In this document: in pieces, positions 10,948 through 18,618 of the stretch
Layout: every line of letters begins with the position of its first letter
Numbering within the stretch: position 1 is the first letter of the stretch
Source: Toxorhynchites rutilus septentrionalis
Taxonomy: Eukaryota; Arthropoda; Insecta; Diptera; Culicidae
Direction of reading: 5' to 3'
Length of the DNA: 64,000 bases
Assembly (NCBI RefSeq): GCF_029784135.1
Contig: NC_073746.1
Coordinates: 110,020,661 to 110,084,660, forward strand
Position numbers and translations under genes: made by a program
The notes under the pieces: generated by a model
What the model was told of the DNA's origin: nothing
What the model saw: the letters and a program-made list of their open reading frames with translations, nothing else
The model's database searches: none

Positions 10948-11446
10948 TTTAAATTTTCACTTATATTCTAAGTATTTTTTTAAACAATATTTCACAATAA
11001 AATAATTCACAAAAACAAAAAAAAAAAAAAAAAAACTTATAATTATTAAATATTTTCTCTCAGTATATTTAATGTTATTCACCTATGAACGCACTCCAGT
11101 GCAGATGAACGGGAGCGTGCTGAAAGCTCGTTGGTGGTGGGAATGTGCCTACGACACCACTACACACAGTCGTCGGTGAAAGCTTACCCGCACTGTCACT
11201 GTTGGCACGATGACTCGGCGAAATCTCCAATGTCGGCGAAGCAGCGACAAAACAAAAACCAATGCTTGGCTTTCCGAGGATGAAAGCCTTTATCCACTTG
11301 CAGGCAGGGCACTTCACTCACTATCCAGATAGTGAAATGAACTCTTCAGCGGCAAAAAAACAACAATCACGCGGTAACCGATAACGGAACTTGGACGCGA
11401 CTTTCCTTCGTCTGGTTACTTCGGGCAATCGGCGAAGAATGATGAC
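10948..11446 (-). promoter_or_regulatory. LINE 5' UTR with presumed internal promoter
   Basis: About 500 bp upstream of ORF1 up to the duplication boundary. On the minus strand the element begins gtcatcattcttcgccgatt. A T-run of about 20 (A-run on plus, 11018-11037) sits about 70-90 nt before ORF1. The distal 350 bp are GC-richer than the flanks. I-group elements transcribe from an internal promoter at their 5' end; no TATA box is seen, as expected. A frame at 11075-11317 minus lacks an ATG and is not called. Confidence 0.6.
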
Positions 11447-11456
11447 AGGTGTTGTT
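11447..11456. repeat. Target-site duplication, 5' side of LINE
   Basis: AGGTGTTGTT, identical to 5319-5328, followed by agtcccattaaaattcgc, which continues the inverted-repeat arm. Confidence 0.85.
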
Positions 11457-11992
11457 AGTCCCATTAAAATTCGCATTGCGTTGAATAAACACTCAGAAAG
11501 TAAAAATTATAAAACAAAATTATCTTTTCCATTTCAAATATGTTTTCTCTATATTAAAGTAACAAGTTTTTACTGATGAGAAAAACTGATAATTGTGTTG
11601 GGTATTGTTAGTTATCTTATGTTATAATGATAAGTTTTTTTTTCCTTTATTTCATCCATACATAACACAAAATGCATCTCGTCCAGGGTCAAAGATGGCG
11701 GTTTCTATCATATCTCATTCCACTTCGGCATCTTCTATCTGATACGCATCATCCAATGACTGTTTACCATCCTTCTGTCATCATTACTGTCATCATCACT
11801 CGATACATACTGGTGGAGTTAATAAACAATATACAACAACCAAACAAAATGGCCCTTTTCAGGACCACCAAATCATTATCAAAAAGTTTAATGATGTAAT
11901 TCTTCAAACATATCCAAAATCAACAAGTAGCCAAACGGAATCCTACGTCACCTATGCGGTCGTGTCTCGGACACAACCCTTCTGTGACTTTT
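11457..11992 (+). repeat. Inner part of left inverted-repeat arm
   Basis: Reverse-complement match to about 13769-14260 over roughly 500 bp, with small indels. Shared landmarks are ttgaataaacactcagaaag, atgagaaaaa(c/t)tgataatt, the catatctc(a/g)ttccacttcgg block, the histone-type stem-loop at 11851, and the inner end caacc(c)ttctgtgactttttt. The inner end carries the SINE tail and the near-palindromic tcctacgtca (11941-11950). No reading frame here resembles a protein. Confidence 0.85.
11851..11866 (+). promoter_or_regulatory. Histone-mRNA-type 3' stem-loop motif (left arm)
   Basis: GGCCCTTTTCAGGACC preceded by caaacaaaat and followed by ACCA. This fits the consensus of the replication-dependent histone mRNA 3' stem-loop (six-base-pair stem, UUUC-type loop, A-rich 5' flank, ACCCA-like 3' flank), with one C-A mismatch in the stem. 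No histone reading frame is visible upstream. The partner copy at 13899-13914 has a G-U pair at that position. Whether it is bound by SLBP and processed is not known. Confidence 0.6.
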
Positions 11993-13160
11993 TTGTGCTA
12001 TTTTTTGGTGCGGTGTAGGAAAAGAAGCTTATTTGACGAAGTTATCGTCCATTTATTTTTTTCTACGGTTTATATGCATTTTTGTGCGGTCCCTCGCACA
12101 AAAAAGGCTTGCCTGTATAACTCTTTAACTACGACTAATCGGTATGGGTGAATGTAGAAAAGAGGGTACCCAACTCCTCACCCTGTCTTCAAGAATGTTA
12201 GTCTTACTAAGCTCGAGTAAACCACGAATAATCGCTCACGAAATGTCAGAACGGATAGGAACACCAAACCATAAATTAGATAGGATATTTTTTAATGTTT
12301 ATGGAATTAGAAAGGAAAGAAAGAAAGGTGCTTCTTATTTGAAAATCGCAAATTTTATGTAAACATATTTTTTTCAGCCGACAATGCTGTATGTAATAAT
12401 TTTATTTGTGCAATTTTTGGTATTTTCCGATGGGACTCAACTTAGATTCCATTAAATATTATGTTTAATAGTAGTTCAATCAGAGAAAAAAATTCGTAAC
12501 GACATTTTCAATTTTTTACAAAAATATCACTATATACGCAATACGTCAAACAATGAACTGAAAGCAACAAAAAAAACTTTTGTTTTCAATTTGCTTTTCC
12601 ACTAGAAAATTGTTTGTTCATCCCATTCATGAATGGTCTCAGCTTCCTTTGGATTTCTCTCTGATAACAGAAAGTATATAAAAATTACACAATTATTTCC
12701 GTTCTACGCAATCCGCTTTCCACATGTATTCATCTCAGCTGCTCATTTGTTCCCAAACAGTTCGCTCGTAATCAGTTCATTTGGAATCAGATCGTATGGT
12801 GAACTACTGTTTTTTAAGAAAGATCGACCGTTCGTTCAATCTTTTTTGCGAACTAGTTCTTTCGTATCTTCCGTGCACGGTTTTGTTGTCTCTACCATGG
12901 ATGCTAACGCTCGAATTCCATGCAAAAATATTGTTTTTTCCTCTTCTCCCACAGTATAAGCAGCGAGAGAAATCCAAAAAAAAATTTACTTTATTCGCTG
13001 AATTGTTTACATGTTTGCATATTCACTGTTTGTGTTAAAATTGCTTGAAACACATATAACTTATAACATATATCACAATAACGATTTTGTGTAATATGCA
13101 TTTGAAATCCTTTTATTTTTCGTTACATTTTTCGTAGAGTGACCCCCCTATATAGAAATC
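11993..13160. other. Centre of the inverted repeat, unassigned
   Basis: No supported gene. It contains a possible TIR-element end at 12096-12119 (gcacaaaaaagg...cctgta), and a stretch at 12670-12900 with TATATAAAAA at about 12677 and, about 215 bp on, ACCATGG in a good start context (ATG at 12897) opening a 20-codon frame, MDANARIPCKNIVFSSSPTV. That could be an exon of a lost transposon gene, but the distance and brevity make it weak. Confidence 0.35.
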
Positions 13161-13163
13161 TAA

Positions 13164-13179
13164 GACGTAGTCCTACGTC
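13164..13179. repeat. Near-palindrome GACGTAGTCCTACGTC
   Basis: Two 7-bp inverted arms (GACGTAG/CTACGTC) around a 2-bp centre. One of about ten related copies in the window (11941, 13814, 26375, 31384+32692, 33723, 35147, 58601, 59629). The mariner scrap at 13183-13357 starts immediately after it. Confidence 0.8.
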
Positions 13180-13182
13180 AAA

Positions 13183-13357
13183 AATGGTTACGAATGAATC
13201 GTTCAAAATATTTCCCATCACTAGCTGCAACTTCCCATCATTTTTCTGGCAGAGCTCCAACAATGTAATGGTGAAAGTCTCCGTCTTTCGAAACTATCCA
13301 CGAATCAAGCCATATTTTGACGTCTTCATACACCCAAAATTGATTTTTAGCTCATGT
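13183..13357 (-). pseudogene. Mariner transposase C-terminal scrap
   Basis: Translated on the minus strand this gives YEDVKIWLDSWIVSKDG, then a block resembling LPERWEKVVASDGxYFE with an in-frame stop, which is the conserved C-terminus of DD34D mariner transposases. The nucleotide sequence also resembles the end of the longer remnant at 28611-28750. Only about 55 codons remain; no catalytic residue is present. Confidence 0.7.
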
Positions 13358-13645
13358 TTTGTCATCCCGATTTATGACATTAAATGAGTCTAAACATAAC
13401 AAAAATTGTCATTACTCTCAAATACTGGTAAGCATTTGTATAATATATATGGTACAGCAATAAAAGATTAATACGAGCGAGCGAAACAAAAGACAAATAA
13501 GCTTTCCGCATACTTTGCCACACACACGGCCCAGACCGAGATAGATATTGCTCTCCTTCAGGCTCTCCTTTTTACTCTTAGAAAACACTTTCCAACTTCA
13601 TTCTATGATCAGGTGCTATATTATCACGCATTTACTCAACAGCAT
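13358..13645. other. Unassigned DNA
   Basis: No gene or repeat recognised between the mariner scrap and the SINE. Confidence 0.4.
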
Positions 13646-13824
13646 CATTGGCTATGTGGATAGCGTGGTCGTGTAAAACAACCTGGCATTCCAGCCGGCC
13701 CTTGGTTCGATCACCGTTGACGTCGTTTGGACTTTTTTTTTGGGTGCAATCCCAAGAAACAAGAAAGATGAAAAAAGTCACAGGAGGGTTGTTTCCAAGA
13801 CACGACCGCATAGTTGACGTAGGA
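13646..13824 (+). mobile_element. tRNA-derived SINE (not Feilai)
   Basis: The head looks like a tRNA: an A-box-like word at 13649-13660 (tggctatgtgga) and a B box GGTTCGATCAC at 13704-13714. The body follows: tgacgtcgtttggac, a T-run, ggtgcaatcccaag, then gtcacag(g)agggttgt, ccaagacacgaccgcatag and the motif TTGACGTAGGATT. A second copy of head and body lies at 17262-17393 on the minus strand. The tail alone recurs at 11941-11992 and 26375-26425. RNA polymerase III transcription is inferred from the boxes. The 3' end is uncertain because the motif merges into the repeat arm. Confidence 0.7.
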
Positions 13825-13898
13825 TTCCGTTAGGCTATCCTATGATTTTGAATATGTTTGAAGAATTATATAGTTAAACTCTATGATAATAATTTGGT

Positions 13899-13914
13899 GG
13901 CCCTGAAAAGGACC
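13899..13914 (-). promoter_or_regulatory. Histone-mRNA-type 3' stem-loop motif (right arm)
   Basis: On the minus strand GGTCCTTTTCAGGGCC, preceded by caaacaaaac and followed by ACCA. All six stem positions pair if one U-G is allowed, and the flanks fit the metazoan histone 3' stem-loop. It lies at the equivalent place in the repeat to 11851-11866. No histone reading frame is visible upstream (14.0-14.3 kb, minus strand). Confidence 0.65.
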
Positions 13915-14649
13915 GTTTTGTTTGGTTGTTAGGTATTGTTTGTTCACTCCACCAGTGTTTATCGAGTGATGATGACAGAAGGATGGGAAACAGTCGTTGG
14001 ATGGTGCGTGTCAGATACCGAAGTGGAACGAGATATGATGAAAACCGCCCTCTGTGATTCTAGACGAGATGCGAGATACTCACCAATGTAATATAAGATA
14101 ATTACCAGTACCGAGCACAATTATCAATTTTTCTCATCAGTAAAAACATTCTTCTTTAATACAGAAAAAACATATTTGGAATAGAAAAGATAATTTTCTT
14201 TTATAATTTTTACTTTCTGAGTGTTTATTCAACCCAATGCGAATTTTAATTGGACTAACAACACCTAATACTCTACAATACTACTATGCTCTACATATGG
14301 GAAATCACTTTTTCTAACATTTCTTCACTTTTCTAACTTTTCTCGCCGTATAAACTTCCCTTGGGTGAAAATGAACACAACAAAACAGACAGCTTAAACC
14401 GAACGACCCGTTCTCGAGCGGGAACACACCTTGGTTTTTATTTATGAAAATTGAAATAAATCGTTTCATATATCAAATCATTTTTAACACAATTACTATC
14501 ATATACAATTTTACACTTACACTTGTGCTAAATTTTTCACAATACCCGATCGGTCATTGATATGAACCTTCTGGAAGCAACCAACATTAAAGTTTCAAAT
14601 TAAAATTTTATTTGCTAGAATTAATCGCATCACTCACCTTACTTGCGAT

Positions 14650-14925
14650 ATAAAAATACCACCGACTTGCATATATTTGCAATGCCGATTTCCCCCAGGC
14701 AGCTTGGTTTTGATGTCTCTGTTAGAGAACACATTTCGGTGGGAGCGAAAGCTCCCCCTACTTTCATGTTTTTGCAATGCTGATTTCTTCCAAGCAGCTT
14801 GGTTTTGATGTCTCTGTTAGGGAATACATTTTGGTAGGAACAAAAGCTCCCCCTACTTTCATGTATTTGCAATGCCAATTTCCCCCGGGCTGCTTGGTGT
14901 TGATGTTAGGAACCAGCCGCATGTG
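14650..14925. repeat. 95-bp minisatellite, three units
   Basis: Anchor ttgcaatg at 14677, 14772 and 14867, spacing exactly 95 bp. Each unit contains (t/g)cttggttttgatgtctctg, ttaggga(a)cacatt and (a)gctccccctactttcatg. The same unit occurs at 62-290, about 4960-5075 (one unit, reversed) and 34530-34880. The 79-residue frame 14639-14878 is a by-product of the repeat. Confidence 0.85.
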
Positions 14926-15150
14926 TCGTCAATTTCGACCAATCAGAAGTGGGTATTTATTTTAGGATAGGGGTTGAGATTTTTCAATTGTTCGATAGTT
15001 AGTTTCATGACATATATTATTTTCCTCAATATAAAAAATTGTTCTGGAGTGCCGAAATCGATTGACGCAAAAATTTAATCAATCCATCATGAAATGACTG
15101 AGCAATAAGCGTTTGAAATTGGACAATTTTTACGATGTGCCCGATTTTTT

Positions 15151-15371
15151 TTAAGGCCTCAATAATATAAACAACTCGGGTGCGATCAGACGTATTGGGT
15201 TATGTTCATACCTCTCACGCCAATGGTCACGAGCTCAATTCTCACTCTCAAAATGGGAGAAGAGCCGTGGTCTGAGTGACGAACCAGCCAAAAGGCAGTA
15301 CAATACAGTCAGAAAAACAACTAACCTAACTTCATATGAATGGGAGCTAGTTAATGCTGAATGTTGATCAG
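15151..15371 (+). other. Possible tRNA-like repeat fragment
   Basis: Around 15225-15250 the sequence gagctcaattctcac has one mismatch to a degenerate polymerase III B box and sits about 50 bp after a candidate tRNA-like start (gatcagacgtattgg). This may be a third SINE type; the evidence is weak. Confidence 0.25.
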
Positions 15372-15557
15372 TTAAATCATGGTGCCGTCGCAAGGAAAAA
15401 AGGAATAATCGGACAGCGCAATATCTATTGAATATGGCATGTTGGGTAGGACTTCCAGTTTGAATGTTTTCAAGTTTTGGGCATTTCTAGTACAATGCAT
15501 GATGGTACCAGCGATCCACGTAGTGACATTGGTCCTGTCTTCTCCGTTCATCATCAA
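15372..15557 (-). pseudogene. Mariner transposase fragment
   Basis: The minus-strand frame contains LEVLPNMPYSIDIALSDYSFF, which aligns by eye with the mariner block around the third catalytic aspartate (WEVLPhpPYSPDLAPSDYhlF). The D of SDY is kept; the upstream HDNARPH block has decayed to IMHCTRNAQ. Neither TIR nor the N-terminal half is seen. Confidence 0.65.
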
Positions 15558-15559
15558 AA

Positions 15560-16400
15560 CGTGCGAGGCTTACGCAAAACTGAACCTTGTTCGATGCTTT
15601 CGTCCTTTGTTTGATGCTGGTTCAAACAAATACCTGGCTTCGAGCGGACTCTCAGGATAGTGAGCTATCGTCGGATTGCCAAATCTACACTGCTCGTAAT
15701 AGATCCTGTTCCTGTTGCAATTCTTGGAATCTGTCTACAGCATAAATTCACCACCATTGCATCCAAGGAGTTTTAGTCCCATTCCCATCTAGCTCATAAC
15801 CCCTTGAGTCGACAGGGATGGGCCACAGTCGATACGGAGTACAGAATAGGCAATCAGCAACGCCTCGTTAACACGTTCAAAAACACCTGAAACAAGTATG
15901 GAACAATAGAAACCCAGTGCAATACTAAACAACTTGAGATCAAAAAACTTTGCCGAGCCCCTGGTTCGTTTTTTAATCGCGTGTGGAGGAATTGTCTGAA
16001 GCATGACTTCACGAAGCCTATTTCAATTTTCTAATTCTGTGTCATCCATGTGTAGTCCCGATGCTCACCCGACAAAACCATTATAGTAATTGAAAATGCT
16101 CAGCGGCTCAGTACTGCTCTTTCTACTCCCTCTCGAGCTCCCGCATACCCTCTTCGAAATGAGGTAGCCTGTTTTAAGCTACCGTGGACCTTTGGGCTAG
16201 TGGCTGATAGATCCAGAAGAGGTCGTCCTCGGAAGACATATGTACGAAATGATAGAAGAATTCGGAAAATAAAACAAATCCGAATGGCACCGTTCATTTG
16301 AACCAGGAAAACCTCTCGCTGCTTATTCCTGGTAGAACCATTAGTCGTCGACATGGATACAAGAGGGAAGAGAAGATTCACGAAGAAACATGATTTAGCG
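15560..16400. other. Unassigned DNA
   Basis: No supported gene. The 93-codon frame at 16100-16381 on the minus strand has no recognised domain. Confidence 0.35.
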
Positions 16401-16404
16401 GTGC

Positions 16405-16985
16405 CTCAAACGGCTCAAAGTTTTGATTTTTTTCATCCTCGAAAATCTTTTGGAAATTTGGTAAATCGTAATTTTTTTTTCGATGCCAAATGACTTAAAA
16501 ATGCATGAAACGCCGAGATCTGGTGTCATCCCGAAAAAAAAAAATTTTGGTCGAAGATCGACCTTTTGGGATAAAAACTTCGAGCGCTTTGGGGCACCCC
16601 TAAATCATGTCCGATTGAGCTGAAACTTTGCACAGATCATTTTTTTGGGCCAAAACAAAATGTATATGGTCGGTTCTTTAAATTCGATAAATTTTTTCCA
16701 TACCTTCATTGCCTCTCAGGCTCAAGGCCCAAAAGGTCGATTTTCGGTCAATTTTTTTTCGAGATGACACCAGATCTCGACGTTTTATGCATTTTAAAGT
16801 CATTTGGCATCGAAAAAAAATCGATTTTTCAAATTTCCTTTCCCCTTGGAAGATTTTCGAGGATCAAAAAATCAAAATTTTGAGTGCTTTGAGGCACAAA
16901 TAAATCATGCCTGATTGAGCTGAAACTTTGCATAGATCATTTTTTGGGTCAATAAACAAAATGTACATGGTCGGTTTTTTAAATG
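16405..16985. repeat. Interleaved inverted and direct repeat
   Basis: An inverted pair, about 16405-16560 against 16730-16890, shares ttcatcctcgaaaatctt, gatgccaaatgact and gagatctggtgtcat. A direct pair, 16575-16680 and 16878-16980, shares ttgagctgaaactttgca and ggtcggtt. The small frame at 16709-16903 is a by-product. It may be a MITE with a tandem duplication of one half. No TSD was identified. Confidence 0.7.
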
Positions 16986-17261
16986 TGTAGATTGCACATT
17001 GATATTATTATGTACTGTACATTGATATTATTAAGGAGAATTTGAGGAAACTCGCTTCGAAAAAATGGACTAAGAAATAGTTTGGTTTTTCTACAGGTTA
17101 CTGATCTAAAACACAAACTCTTATTTACGATCATAATGGATTGAACCTACACCCAAACTGGCAGAAATGATGCCATTTAGTGTGCTGGAGAGTCAAATGC
17201 GCAAATAATGAGCTCTTTTAAAAGCTTAAAAATGATTTGTATATATGCGTGCAGACATCTC

Positions 17262-17393
17262 TGGTTTTCTTTTCTCATTTCATTTGGGATTGTGCCAAAA
17301 AAAAGTCCATACGACGTCAATGAGGATCGAACCAAACGGCTAGAATACGTTTTTGAAGCTAGCCACAAATGACTGCCACAATGGCGCTCATTT
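17262..17393 (-). mobile_element. tRNA-derived SINE, second copy
   Basis: Reverse complement shows tggctagcttcaaaa (A-box region), GGTTCGATCCT (B box, 17323-17333 on plus), cattgacgtcgtatggac, a T-run and gcacaatcccaaatg, the same order as at 13646-13780. It lacks the tail seen in the first copy. Confidence 0.65.
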
Positions 17394-18370
17394 AATTCAT
17401 CTCCCTCCCTCACCCCTCACCCGAAAATCAATAATTTTGCGAAACAGTGTGAAGAAAATTATCGTTTTCGCACTCTTCCTATCAAGTAATATCAACCAAA
17501 CTCTAATCGATTACTCACAGGATATCAATTTTCATCTGCTGTCGCACTGTATAGTGAAAAACGTCGGAAAACTCGAGCTAGTGCTCTGAAAGTTAAATTT
17601 TCATTTTTCAATTTTCGGCAATGGTTTTGTTTGTATTGGTGAAAGCATCGCTATTTTTTCGACACTGATGCCAGACAACATAATCGAAACAGCTACAAAA
17701 ACCACTCAATAAAATGTTATTCCTGAGTCATAGCGTTTCATGTCATGAAAATCAATAGAATAAAATTGTGTTGATATCAATACAATTATTATTTTTACGT
17801 TTAATGGGTCTATAATGTAAGTTTTAGCAACATTAACATTGGGTAATAAAATTGAATTGCAGAGCTCGGAACACTGCCACGGCTGCCTATGTTTTCAAAC
17901 AGTAAACGGAAAAGTATTACATTCAATCAAAATGCCTCGGCCAACGAAGAGAAGGGTTAAGGCTCTCCAACGTGAATATGTGAAAACAATATGATCAACG
18001 AAGGAAAGTCTTAAGGAATTATCAACATCGAGTTACTATGCGGAAGAACTTGCTAATACCAAAAGAGCCCCAATTCGCATGTGTTATAAATTTGCTCATG
18101 TTACGCTCGCGTATAATCAGAATTTGACTTCATATGCAAATGCATTTGCAATTGTTCATCGTAACATATCGTTCATACATTTTACTTTAGTATTGAATTG
18201 TTGCTTTTTTCAAATGTATTCAAAGACTCATGTTAATGAAGCGCCATACAGTCTGATAAGTGAACTGGTCTATTTATGTGTGCTTTGCCCTTCTCTCACA
18301 AACACTATTACCCCATTTTTACACGTGGGTTTACCTATACTACTACTAAAATGGCTAGCTTCCACCTTCA
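17394..18370. other. Unassigned DNA
   Basis: No supported gene. The frame 18079-18384 (101 codons) has no recognised domain and biased hydrophobic composition typical of AT-rich chance frames. Confidence 0.35.
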
Positions 18371-18376
18371 CCTTAA

Positions 18377-18614
18377 CACATTAAGGACCGCACTTTTTGG
18401 GGCAAACTTGAACGCTTCATTTGTTCGGATTCCACGAATGAGATCGGTTCCTTCGGCGTGGATGAGATGAAGGCGAGCCATCAGTAGGCCTTGTTAGATT
18501 CTTGGCACACCAAGGATTTGACCATCAAGTGTAGAAAACACGGATGATTTCGCGATCCATCCGCAATAGACGGATCGCGTAACACGAGAAATCTCGTGAG
18601 CGGTCCGCAAAGTG
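18377..18614. mobile_element. TTAA-flanked MITE, 238 bp
   Basis: Ends are inverted: CACATTAAGGACCGC at 18377 and, reverse complemented, CACTTTGCGGACCGC at 18614. TTAA lies on both sides (18373-18376, 18615-18618), the target duplication of piggyBac-type elements. Internal palindromes include cgagaaatctcg and cgatccatccg...cggatcg. No coding capacity. Confidence 0.65.
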
Positions 18615-18618
18615 TTAA

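Larger units (their letters stand above)
5329..11446 (-). mobile_element. Full-length I-group non-LTR retrotransposon
   Basis: A 6.1-kb element on the minus strand with 5' UTR (about 10948-11446), ORF1 (9376-10947), ORF2 (5700-9383), a 3' UTR of about 350 bp and a terminal poly(A) tail seen as the T-run at about 5329-5341. Perfect 10-bp duplications flank it, and the target is an inverted-repeat arm whose intact partner lies at 13.8-15.15 kb, so both boundaries are well fixed. Both reading frames are open throughout. ORF2 carries an apurinic-type endonuclease, reverse transcriptase and RNase H; that order, with a three-knuckle ORF1, fits the I superfamily (I/Loner-type clades). I cannot place the clade exactly without a tree. 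Confidence 0.93.
13769..15150 (-). repeat. Right inverted-repeat arm
   Basis: Reverse-complement partner of 4720-5318 plus 11457-11992. It is uninterrupted and so supplies the empty-site sequence for the LINE insertion (ttaggtgttgttagtcc in reverse complement near 14250-14275). It holds three 95-bp minisatellite units (anchors at 14677, 14772, 14867) where the left arm has one. The two arms are diverged at roughly one position in ten by eye. They could be arms of a foldback-type element or two inverted copies of one repeat; the third copy at 1-560 favours the latter. Confidence 0.8.

Noticed and set aside
14639..14878. 79-codon minus-strand frame similar to one at 24-398
   Set aside because: Similarity is due to the shared minisatellite; no start context or domain.
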